Made by a program: the position numbers and the translations under genes. Below, one piece after another: positions 1 to 6,764 of a DNA stretch of 8,952 bases (positions are counted from its first letter, which is position 1; every line of letters begins with the position of its first letter). The notes beneath the pieces are model-generated. The model was not told the DNA's origin. It saw only the letters and a program-made list of their open reading frames with translations, and did no database searches. Source of the DNA: Bacteroidales bacterium (lineage in GTDB: Bacteria > Bacteroidota > Bacteroidia > Bacteroidales > UBA12481); the NCBI GenBank assembly GCA_021160155.1, contig JAGHDB010000267.1, forward strand, positions 1-8,952. Reading direction: 5' to 3'.

Positions 1-765
1 CTCCTCATCCGTCATCTTTTTTTTCTTCATATAACGCCAGCGGTCTGCCAAACTCTTCCTTACCCGCCCCTTATGGGTATAAATGGATCCCCGCGTCAGA
101 TGATAGGTAAGTTTATATTGTACCAGGTAATACCCATCATTCTTACCGGTATTGCTTTTGTACATCTCAATATAATCGCTCAATGCATACCGGTACCCAA
201 TCTCACCGCTGTGGGTCCATTTTTTATTATTCGAATAACGAAAACCGATCCCGCCAATCAATACATTTCCTGTGAACATTGCAGTTCGGGGATTCGGAAA
301 ATTAGCAATCGTATATCTCGCCGTACCCCCAAATCCGGCAAACAGATAAGGATTCACCCCTGAAATCCGGCTAAGCCAGTAATATTCAAGTTGTCCACTG
401 AATTCAATCATATAGGTATTGAAACTCCATCCCCGGTCGGCGTGAATTGAGCCGTAATCATCCCCGCTCAACCAGGCAGGTGCCACCTCTCCCGAAATGG
501 CAAAAGTACGGTTGAAAAGATAACGGGTACCAAATGATAATGACAAACGGGTTTCAAGCGGGTCAAAATCCCTGAAATTATCAATCTTGTCGAGAAAACC
601 GGGCCAACGTGAAAAAGCACCTCCGATATCGCCGAAATAATGAGTGGTGCCCACTCCCCAAAAAAGCTCATAAAACCTGAATAACCGTTTATTTGACTCC
701 TGGGCGTAAAGCTGCCCGGCCAGAAAAACAAACACTGAAAGTATCCAAATGAGCTTTCGTTTCAT
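1..765 (-). CDS. Outer-membrane beta-barrel protein, DUF6089-like (3' end outside window)
   Basis: The frame runs open from the ATG at 763-765 to the window edge, giving 255 residues without a stop. The N-terminus (MKRKLIWILSVFVFLAGQLYA) is a classical signal peptide, with likely cleavage near residue 21 before QE. The mature part alternates aromatic and polar residues as in a small outer-membrane barrel: YELFWGVGTTHYFGDIGG (about 32-49) resembles the first strands of DUF6089-type proteins, and later strands such as NPYLFAGFGG (138-147) and SGEIGYRYALSDYIE (186-200) fit the same fold. The visible end (about 234-255) is basic and Lys-rich (RWRYMKKKKMTDEE), so the true C-terminus is probably close. 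The family name rests on sequence character, not on a search. A perfect TAnnTTTG box lies 17 bp upstream, so the gene probably has its own promoter although it follows the namZ-like gene by 32 bp. Its function is unknown, probably structural or in envelope organisation. Confidence 0.75.
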   Translation of the reverse strand, partial: MKRKLIWILSVFVFLAGQLYAQESNKRLFRFYELFWGVGTTHYFGDIGGAFSRWPGFLDKIDNFRDFDPLETRLSLSFGTRYLFNRTFAISGEVAPAWLSGDDYGSIHADRGWSFNTYMIEFSGQLEYYWLSRISGVNPYLFAGFGGTARYTIANFPNPRTAMFTGNVLIGGIGFRYSNNKKWTHSGEIGYRYALSDYIEMYKSNTGKNDGYYLVQYKLTYHLTRGSIYTHKGRVRKSLADRWRYMKKKKMTDEE

Positions 766-782
766 ATAAAAATATTTCGCGG

Positions 783-790
783 CAAAATTA
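783..790 (-). promoter_or_regulatory. Bacteroidota -7 promoter box for the outer-membrane barrel gene
   Basis: On the minus strand this reads TAATTTTG, an exact match to the Bacteroidota sigma-ABfr -7 consensus TAnnTTTG. It lies in the 32-bp gap between the namZ-like stop and the ATG at 765, predicting a leader of about 12-14 nt. No clear -33 TTG is visible at the usual distance, where the sequence is TTATTT. That promoter activity occurs here is inference from motif and position. Confidence 0.5.
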
Positions 791-797
791 CGTTTTC

Positions 798-2006
798 TTA
801 CGGATAAATAAGATATCGTGATCTGACCTTTCTGAAGCGGTTCAAAGCGGGCTCCCATGCAGCACGTATCTGTTTTTCACTCCAACCTTTGAGAATCTGC
901 TCGCGCAACTTACCGGTACCGGCCAACCGGTCAAAATAATCGTTGAAAAACTCCGGACGTAAGCCAAATGTCCGGTAGGCATCTATCAACCATCCGAGAT
1001 AGAGCCCCGGTCGATTCATGACTGAATCCAAACCATTGTTTCTCAAATCAATACCATGACAAACTTCTCCTTCAAATTTCGGATGAAGGCTGGCACCGGC
1101 AACCGGTTCAGGCTTAAAAGTGAAAGGCATATCAAAATCCGGATGGCCAAATACCTGAAAAGGCCACGGGGTTCCTCGTCCGACACTTACTACCGTCCCT
1201 TCAAAAAAACAGAGCGAAGGATACAGATTAATAGCTGTCAGATTGGGCAGGTTTGGTGACGGCCTGACCGGGGGATCATAAACCATCAGGTGATCATAAC
1301 CCTCACAGGAAATCACGGTCAGCCTGCACTGAACGCCCTCTTTCAGCCACTTCTCCCCATTGATCATCCCGGCGTATTCACCAAGAGTCATGCCATACAC
1401 TACCGGTACCGGATGCATTCCCACAAAAGAACGATACTCCGGCTCCAGTACCGGGCCATCCACATAAAACCCGTTCGGATTAGGTCGATCAAGCAACAAC
1501 AGAGGTAAATCATTCTCTGCACACGACTCCATCACATAATGAAGTGTTGAGAGGTACGTATAAAACCGTACCCCCACATCCTGCAGATCAAAAAGCATCA
1601 AGTCAAGATCCTTTAAATCAGCAGCATCCGGCTTCTTTCTGACAGAATAGAGAGAGGAGACCGGAAGACCGGTTACCGGATCGTACCCGTCTTTCACAAT
1701 GGCTCCGGCATCCATGTTACCCCTGAATCCATGCTCGGGAGCAAAAACCCGCCGGATGTTAATCCCGAGGCGAAGCAGTGAATCAACCAGATGCACCTCC
1801 CCGATCCTCGAAGAAGCATTCGCCACCACACCGACCCGCTTACCCTGCAGTAAAGAAAGATAACGCTCTGTCCGGTCGGCCCCGCATGTAATCTCTTCAT
1901 GCTTTAACTGAAAAACAACCTGACTATTACAGGAGTTGAAGGAAATCAAATATAAAATTCCCAAAATCATAAACCCGGCAGTAAAATGCCATCCGCTTCT
2001 TTTCAT
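798..2006 (-). CDS. namZ: NamZ-like exo-beta-N-acetylmuramidase lipoprotein (DUF1343 / YbbC, GH171)
   Basis: This encodes 402 residues of the DUF1343 family, whose Bacillus subtilis member NamZ (YbbC) releases MurNAc from the non-reducing ends of peptidoglycan fragments. Family hallmarks are GKRVGVVANASS (55-66), VFAPEHGFRG (87-96, whose conserved Glu91 is the probable catalytic acid), TGLPVSSLY (112-120), LMLFDLQDVGVRFYTYLST (136-154), LLLDRPNPNG (170-179) and VGRGTPWPFQVFGHPD (275-290). The N-terminus is a lipoprotein signal: a hydrophobic stretch at about 8-23 ends at FNSC with Cys26, a loose lipobox. The residues after the Cys (NSQV) lack the acidic surface-export signal of Bacteroidota, so a periplasm-facing anchor is likely. 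I chose the ATG at 2006 because it gives this signal peptide after an A-rich leader; the longer frame to 2210 would add 68 unlikely residues overlapping the divergent gene. The role is probably muropeptide turnover. No amgK/murU-type recycling genes are adjacent. Confidence 0.88.
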   Translation of the reverse strand: MKRSGWHFTAGFMILGILYLISFNSCNSQVVFQLKHEEITCGADRTERYLSLLQGKRVGVVANASSRIGEVHLVDSLLRLGINIRRVFAPEHGFRGNMDAGAIVKDGYDPVTGLPVSSLYSVRKKPDAADLKDLDLMLFDLQDVGVRFYTYLSTLHYVMESCAENDLPLLLLDRPNPNGFYVDGPVLEPEYRSFVGMHPVPVVYGMTLGEYAGMINGEKWLKEGVQCRLTVISCEGYDHLMVYDPPVRPSPNLPNLTAINLYPSLCFFEGTVVSVGRGTPWPFQVFGHPDFDMPFTFKPEPVAGASLHPKFEGEVCHGIDLRNNGLDSVMNRPGLYLGWLIDAYRTFGLRPEFFNDYFDRLAGTGKLREQILKGWSEKQIRAAWEPALNRFRKVRSRYLIYP

Positions 2007-2011
2007 TTTCT

Positions 2012-2019
2012 TACTTTTG
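2012..2019 (+). promoter_or_regulatory. Bacteroidota -7 promoter box for the permease-gatE-gatD series
   Basis: TACTTTTG matches the TAnnTTTG consensus exactly and lies 21 bp before the GTG at 2041, inside the 34-bp gap between the divergent start codons. It predicts transcription starting near 2024, downstream of the rival ATG at 1936, and so supports the GTG start. No TTG is seen at the -33 position. Confidence 0.5.
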
Positions 2020-2040
2020 TACTCATTGCAAACAAGCCTC

Positions 2041-3282
2041 GTGAACTTCGAACTTTTCATTACAAAAAGAGTCATTTCCCGGCAACCTCGCAAAAAAAAA
2101 GGGGCACGTTCTCTGGTTCGTATCTCAATAGTTGCTATCGGTCTCAGCCTGAGCATCATGATACTGGCTGTCGCCATACTCACAGGCTTTAAAATAGAGA
2201 TTAAACACAAACTCTCGGGATTCAGCGCCCATATTCAAATCACCCGCCTCGACAACAACAACTCTTTTGAATCCCCTCCGATCACGAAAAACCCCAAACT
2301 CTTTACCCAATTAAAACGATTCAAACCGGTAGCTGCGGTTTACCCGTTTGCCACCAAACCGGCCCTGTTCAAATCCGGCACCGATATCCAGGGTGTTATG
2401 CTGACCGGAGTAGATACCTCCTATAGCTGGAATTTTTTTAAAGAATACCTGGTTGACGGAACACTTCCTGACTATCATGATACCACTTCCCTGGGTATTT
2501 TAATCTCCTCCACCATCGCCAATCATCTGCACCTGCACCCCGGAAGCAGGATCCCGACATATTTTATCCAGGATCCGCCAGCTCTGCGTCCGTTTGTAGT
2601 AAGTGGTATTTACCAAACCGGACTTGAAGAGTATGACCGTCTATATGCCTATTGCCACTTGTCACACATCCGAAAAATTAACCATTGGTCATCCAACCAG
2701 ATCGGAGGTTACGGGATCATGCTCCATCATCCTGATCAGTATGAACAGGTTGCAGACCAGATCAGGAGTATTACAACAGCTATTAATTTTAACCGGCAGG
2801 AGATGCTTGAAGTACACACGATCCGGGATCTGGCCCCTGGTTTCTTTGATTTTCTCAGATTGACCGATATGAATGTGTGGGTTATCCTGGTACTGATGGT
2901 GCTGGTAGCCGGTTTTAATATGATCTCGGGCTTACTGATCCTGATTCTTGACAGAACCCGGATGATCGGCACATTACGTACTATGGGTGCCCGCACCGGA
3001 TCCCTCAGGAAGATATTTCTCTATTATGCTGCCATTATTATCGGTGAAGGTCTCCTCCTGGGAAATTTTTTGGGCATCGGGATCGCACTGATCCAATATT
3101 ATTACCATATTATTCCGCTTGATCCGGCTTCCTATTTCGTAGACCATGTACCCATCCGCCTGAATCTGATCTGGCTGCTTGCACTAAACGCCGGAACCCT
3201 GATTATTACCTTGGCCATGCTACTGATTCCTTCCGGTATCATTTCGAGATTAAGTCCGGATAAAACCATAAAATTTGACTAA
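2041..3282 (+). CDS. LolC/LolE-family lipoprotein-release ABC transporter permease (FtsX/MacB-type)
   Basis: This inner-membrane permease has 413 residues, normal for the family. In the Lol system such subunits extract outer-membrane lipoproteins from the inner membrane with the ATPase LolD, which is not in this window. The N-terminus NFELFITKRVIS precedes TM1 (about 28-50, SIVAIGLSLSIMILAVAILT). A periplasmic MacB_PCD-like domain spans about 52-275. Three more membrane segments follow near 279-303, 326-352 and 375-400, forming the FtsX domain. The coupling-helix motif DRTRMIGTLRTMGA (304-317) is clear. The start is the GTG at 2041, because an upstream ATG at 1936 would overlap the divergent namZ-like gene by 71 bp and put a second hydrophobic stretch before the conserved start. 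The gap to gatE is 23 bp, so cotranscription is likely. Bacteroidota often have one such protein in place of separate LolC and LolE, so I give no symbol. Confidence 0.87.
   Translation: MNFELFITKRVISRQPRKKKGARSLVRISIVAIGLSLSIMILAVAILTGFKIEIKHKLSGFSAHIQITRLDNNNSFESPPITKNPKLFTQLKRFKPVAAVYPFATKPALFKSGTDIQGVMLTGVDTSYSWNFFKEYLVDGTLPDYHDTTSLGILISSTIANHLHLHPGSRIPTYFIQDPPALRPFVVSGIYQTGLEEYDRLYAYCHLSHIRKINHWSSNQIGGYGIMLHHPDQYEQVADQIRSITTAINFNRQEMLEVHTIRDLAPGFFDFLRLTDMNVWVILVLMVLVAGFNMISGLLILILDRTRMIGTLRTMGARTGSLRKIFLYYAAIIIGEGLLLGNFLGIGIALIQYYYHIIPLDPASYFVDHVPIRLNLIWLLALNAGTLIITLAMLLIPSGIISRLSPDKTIKFD
2063..2095 (-). promoter_or_regulatory. Candidate promoter for the namZ-like gene inside the start of the permease gene
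   Basis: The minus strand reads TTG (2093-2091), then 20 nt, then TCTTTTTG (2070-2063). That is five of the six fixed bases of the TAnnTTTG -7 box, with a -33 TTG at an acceptable spacing. Transcription would start near 2058 and give a leader of about 50 nt. The A-to-C change at box position 2 and the overlapping coding sequence keep this tentative. Confidence 0.3.
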
Positions 3283-3305
3283 TTTCAGCGCTTTTCATTA
3301 TTGCT

Positions 3306-5309
3306 ATGACGACACGATTTAATCCTCTCCGGAACCATCAAAGAACCCGCAAAGAAATAGGATATGTTCCTCTGAAGCAAGCTGTTGCAAAAGACTGGAA
3401 ACGAATCGGCTTTAAATCGGGATTGGAAGTTCACCAACAGCTCGACACCAAACTGAAGCTTTTTTGCCGTTGTCCGGCCGGGAAATATCACGACGACCTG
3501 GATTATGACGGCGAACTGATCCGGCATATGCGTCCTACACTGAGTGAAATGGGTGAATATGATGGCACGGCCCTGATGGAGTTTAAAACAAAAAAAGAGA
3601 TCATCTACCGAATCAACAATGAATCTGCCTGTACATACGAAATTGATGACACCCCGCCGTTCAAGATCAATCCCGAAGCGCTGGAGTATGCACTTGAGAT
3701 TTCTCTTGCCTCCAAGCAGAATATTGTAGGTGAAGTACATATAAGCCGGAAACAATATCTTGACGGAAGCATCCCGACCGGTTTTCAGAGAACCGCCATT
3801 TTGGGTGTGGAGGGAGAGATCGAACTCTCCAATAAAAAGGTCAGGCTCATTCAATTGAGCCTGGAGGAGGATTCATGCCGTGAAATCTCGGATATCGGTC
3901 ATACGCGGATCTATAAAACCGACCGGTTGGGTATGCCATTGACTGAAACGGTAACTTATCCCGATATGGAAACCCCCTATGAACTACGTGAAGCAGCTGA
4001 ATATATCCGTTTTCTCAACCGAAGTACCGGTCGGGTCAGGACCGGAATAGGAAGTGCACGCGAAGATGTAAATGTCAGTTGTAAAGGCGGATCCAGAGTT
4101 GAAATCAAAGGAGTGTCACACAATAAATGGATCCCCCGCTTAAGCCATAACGAAGCTTTCAGACAATATGCCCTGCTCAACATCCGCAAGTTACTGCTCG
4201 AACGATTCCCTGACGATACCGGATGGGAGATCTCCTCATTTGAGATTTATCCTGAGAAGATCGGTAGTTCATTTGAGCCGTTCATCCGTAAACATAAAAC
4301 AAACTATCAGATCTGGGGAGTCAATCTTCCGGGATTTAAAGGCCTCCTTTCCCACTTTACCCAGCCCGGAAAATGTTTCTTTGATGAAATTGAGAACCGG
4401 TTGAAGGTAATCGCCTGTCTGAACCGGCCTAATGCCATCAGTTCTGAACCACTTACTCCTGATGAAGAGACTCAACCCCTCTTCAAACATGTGCGCAAAC
4501 ATCTTAAAACCGGGGAAGAGGATGCACAAATTATCTTTTGGGGACCGGCTTCCGATATCCCGACAGCACTTGAAACCATTCAGGAACGGTGCCTGCTGGC
4601 CTTTAAGGGAGTACCTAATGAAACCCGTAAACCACTGGCCAACGGCACTACTGAATTTGAACGTGTGCTGCCGGGAGCCGACCGGATGTATCCGGATACC
4701 GATTCTGCCCCTATTCCATTATCTGAGGAGTATATCGATGAATTAAAAAAACGCATCCCGGTAAGCGTGACCGACAGAATCAGGCAATTCCGCAAATGGG
4801 GTATTCCGGAGGATACCTTTACTTACCTGCTTAAAAATAATCTGGCACCCCTGATCGAACAAATTGCGGATGATCCCGGCCTTGATCCGAAATGGATTGC
4901 CACTTTTCTGGGTCACACGCTGAAACATCTGGAAGGTCAGAAATCATTCCATCCGGATTTTAATTATAATCAATTACCGCGACTGTTTCAGTTTTTGGTA
5001 AAGCAAGGTTTGGATAAAGCGTTAGCCTATCCAATGATAAGTGTGATGATCGAATATCCGAATATGGATTTCACCAGCATACTGACCAGTATCAAATTTA
5101 AAAAACGAACCGTCAATGAGTTGCTGGCTCCTGTCAGTTTTTTAATAGAGAAATTTCGTGAAATTCACCATACCACAGATCCCGGCGCCCTGACCAACTG
5201 GCTGATGGGTCAGTTACGGGCTCAGGCAACCGGTAATATTCCGCTGGATGAATTCAACGGAATGATCCGTGAACAGGTGCAGCGTGAATTTTCTAAAACA
5301 ACCCGTTAA
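3306..5309 (+). CDS. gatE: Archaeal-type Glu-tRNA(Gln) amidotransferase subunit E (GatE)
   Basis: GatE phosphorylates the Glu of misacylated Glu-tRNA(Gln) and amidates it with ammonia delivered by GatD. The 667 residues follow the GatE order. The catalytic cradle shared with GatB includes IGFKSGLEVHQQLDTKLKLF (34-53), CRCP (54-57), MRPTLSEMGEYDGTAL (75-90), GSIPTGFQRTA (154-164), LSLEEDS (184-190), DRLGMPLTETVTYPDMETP (206-224) and REDVNVS (252-258) with RVEIKGV (264-270). A GAD (AspRS-type insertion) region at about 330-440 separates GatE from GatB; it is followed by the GatE signature GVPNETRKPLANGTTEFERV (435-454) with GADRMYPDTD (457-466). A YqeY-like helical tail follows (about 490-660, with NWLMGQL at 631-637). 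The protein is somewhat longer than archaeal GatE, partly from about 33 residues before IGFKSGLEVHQQL. No internal ATG could replace the start at 3306. gatD follows after 12 bp. Base use resembles the neighbours, so any transfer is probably old. GatB is excluded by the GAD region and the gatD partner. Confidence 0.93.
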   Translation: MTTRFNPLRNHQRTRKEIGYVPLKQAVAKDWKRIGFKSGLEVHQQLDTKLKLFCRCPAGKYHDDLDYDGELIRHMRPTLSEMGEYDGTALMEFKTKKEIIYRINNESACTYEIDDTPPFKINPEALEYALEISLASKQNIVGEVHISRKQYLDGSIPTGFQRTAILGVEGEIELSNKKVRLIQLSLEEDSCREISDIGHTRIYKTDRLGMPLTETVTYPDMETPYELREAAEYIRFLNRSTGRVRTGIGSAREDVNVSCKGGSRVEIKGVSHNKWIPRLSHNEAFRQYALLNIRKLLLERFPDDTGWEISSFEIYPEKIGSSFEPFIRKHKTNYQIWGVNLPGFKGLLSHFTQPGKCFFDEIENRLKVIACLNRPNAISSEPLTPDEETQPLFKHVRKHLKTGEEDAQIIFWGPASDIPTALETIQERCLLAFKGVPNETRKPLANGTTEFERVLPGADRMYPDTDSAPIPLSEEYIDELKKRIPVSVTDRIRQFRKWGIPEDTFTYLLKNNLAPLIEQIADDPGLDPKWIATFLGHTLKHLEGQKSFHPDFNYNQLPRLFQFLVKQGLDKALAYPMISVMIEYPNMDFTSILTSIKFKKRTVNELLAPVSFLIEKFREIHHTTDPGALTNWLMGQLRAQATGNIPLDEFNGMIREQVQREFSKTTR

Positions 5310-5321
5310 CCCGAATAAAAA

Positions 5322-6707
5322 ATGAATGAAGATTTCTTTCAGGGATATAAAGGAGATGCGCTCCGCATCCTGAAAAAATTTAATACCCGGGTCTGGGGTG
5401 TTGCTGAATTTGAAACCACCAGAGGATCCTTTAAAGGAACGGTACTGCCCCGGGCTGAAAATGACGATGACCAACATATAGTGGTCAAAATTGATACCGG
5501 ATACAATATCGGTATTGCAGTGAATACCATCACCTCCATGCAAGAGATAAGCTACTATAAAGCCAATTATAAAATCCCGGGACAGGAGTTCCCCTATACC
5601 GAAAACCTGCCGAAAGTGAAACTGATCGGTACCGGCGGCACTATCGCCAGCCGGCTCGATTACCGTACCGGAGCTGTGATTCCTGCTTTTTCTCCGGGCG
5701 AATTGTACGGAGCAGTACCCGAACTGGCCGATATCTGTAACCTCACTACAGAAAAAGTATTTGCTGTGTTCAGCGAAAATATGGGCCCCGAACAATACAT
5801 CGCACTGGCTAAAGCCATTAAAAAAGAGATCGAAAACGGTGTTGACGGTATTGTGATCGGGCATGGTACCGACACACTGCATCACACCGCTACGGCACTC
5901 TCATTTATGGTACAAGATTCACCGGTACCTATTGTCCTGGTAGGATCACAACGATCTTCCGACCGCCCTTCATCCGATGCCGCACTGAACCTGATGCATG
6001 CCTGTTATGCAGCCGGCCACGGGGATATTGCCGAAGTCATGGTCTGTATGTTTGGGCCTACTTCTGATGAATATGGATTTCTTCACCGGGGCACCCGGGT
6101 GAGAAAAATGCACAGTTCTTACAGGTCAACTTTCAGAACCATCGGAGACACCCCACTCGGAACCGTCAAAGTCGGGGAAGTCAGACCGATTAAAAAAGAG
6201 TACAACCACCGCCGGAAAGACCGACGGGTAAATATCTATCCTTTCTTTGAAGAGCGGGTGACCATGATCTATTTTTACCCGCACATGCACCCGGATACCA
6301 TTGATTCATTGGTAGATCTGGGCTATAAGGGAATTGTCATCATCGGTACCGGACTCGGCCATGTTAATAAAGAACTCTACCCGGCCATCCGGAGAGCAAC
6401 CGAAAAAGGGGTGTTCGTTTTTATGACCGTACAAACTCTTTGGGGATATGTTCACATGTTCGTTTATGAAACCGGCCGTGAGTTGATGGCCATGGGAGTT
6501 ATTCCGCTCGAAAACATGTTACCTGAAGCAGCATTCATCAAACTGGGATGGGTGCTCGGTCAAACTGATGACCCGGATGAAGTTAAAAAAATGATGCTTC
6601 ACCCGGTTAATGATGAAATTACGCTGAGAGAACCTTACAACGGTTACCTGGTTTACCAGGGCGGAGTACCTGAAGTGGAAGAATTTATCCGGAGATTCAG
6701 AAAGTAA
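5322..6707 (+). CDS. gatD: Archaeal-type Glu-tRNA(Gln) amidotransferase subunit D (GatD), asparaginase-like
   Basis: GatD hydrolyses Gln (or Asn) and channels ammonia to GatE. The 461 residues comprise a GatD-specific N-terminal SH3/Tudor-like domain (about 5-75), a linker, then the two-part asparaginase fold. The first catalytic Thr is Thr107 in GTGGTIAS (103-110), followed by RLDYRTGAV (111-119), which is typical of GatD. HGTDTLHHTA (181-190) holds Thr183 and Asp184, and VRKMHSSYR (260-268) holds Lys262. Other GatD blocks are VGSQRSSDRPSSDAALNL (207-224), GTGLGHV (342-348) and GVIPLENMLPEAAFIKLGW (392-410). All four catalytic residues are present, so an active enzyme is expected. The N-terminal domain and the gatE neighbour argue against a plain L-asparaginase. 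The start ATG follows an A-rich stretch (AATAAAAA) without a Shine-Dalgarno sequence, as usual in Bacteroidota. It is probably cotranscribed with gatE. Confidence 0.94.
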   Translation: MNEDFFQGYKGDALRILKKFNTRVWGVAEFETTRGSFKGTVLPRAENDDDQHIVVKIDTGYNIGIAVNTITSMQEISYYKANYKIPGQEFPYTENLPKVKLIGTGGTIASRLDYRTGAVIPAFSPGELYGAVPELADICNLTTEKVFAVFSENMGPEQYIALAKAIKKEIENGVDGIVIGHGTDTLHHTATALSFMVQDSPVPIVLVGSQRSSDRPSSDAALNLMHACYAAGHGDIAEVMVCMFGPTSDEYGFLHRGTRVRKMHSSYRSTFRTIGDTPLGTVKVGEVRPIKKEYNHRRKDRRVNIYPFFEERVTMIYFYPHMHPDTIDSLVDLGYKGIVIIGTGLGHVNKELYPAIRRATEKGVFVFMTVQTLWGYVHMFVYETGRELMAMGVIPLENMLPEAAFIKLGWVLGQTDDPDEVKKMMLHPVNDEITLREPYNGYLVYQGGVPEVEEFIRRFRK

Positions 6708-6764
6708 GCCCAAGCTCAGATCCACTGATTATCATTACGGTTAACTCTATACAGCATCAACTGC
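6708..6764. other. Convergent intergenic gap between gatD and the porin gene
   Basis: The 57 bp separate two stop codons on opposite strands. I see no GC-rich inverted repeat followed by a T tract in either direction, so termination must occur inside a neighbouring coding sequence, be factor-dependent, or use a weaker structure not evident by eye. Confidence 0.5.

Noticed and set aside
1936..2040. ATG at 1936 as the start of the permease gene.
   Set aside because: The extra 35 residues overlap the namZ-like gene and lie upstream of the likely transcription start; the family's conserved N-terminus begins at the GTG at 2041.
2007..2210. Upstream extension of the namZ-like reading frame (68 extra residues).
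   Set aside because: It overlaps the start of the divergent permease gene, has no signal-peptide character, and the internal ATG at 2006 gives a clean lipoprotein signal after an A-rich leader.
3285..3854. A 189-codon minus-strand open frame opposite the start of gatE.
   Set aside because: It lies antisense to well-conserved GatE codons, shows no family features, and is explained by the composition of the real gene.
3306..5309. GatB (GatCAB subunit) as an alternative for the gene called gatE.
   Set aside because: The GAD region at about 330-440, the GVPNETRK/GADRMYPDTD blocks, the length and the adjacent gatD are specific to GatE.
5214..5885. A 223-codon minus-strand open frame opposite the gatE end and gatD start.
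   Set aside because: It crosses two real genes in antisense and its translation has no recognisable domain or signal.
192..6350. Eight GGTACC sites (192, 526, 915, 1405, 5628, 5865, 5924, 6345), more than the two or so expected by chance, raising the idea of a protein-binding repeat.
   Set aside because: All lie inside coding sequence, several encode Gly-Thr or similar pairs, and spacing is irregular; preference for ACC and GGT codons explains them well enough.
5322..6707. Plain L-asparaginase as an alternative for gatD.
   Set aside because: The N-terminal SH3-like domain, the SRLDYRTGAV and SSDRPSSDAA blocks and the adjacent gatE identify GatD.
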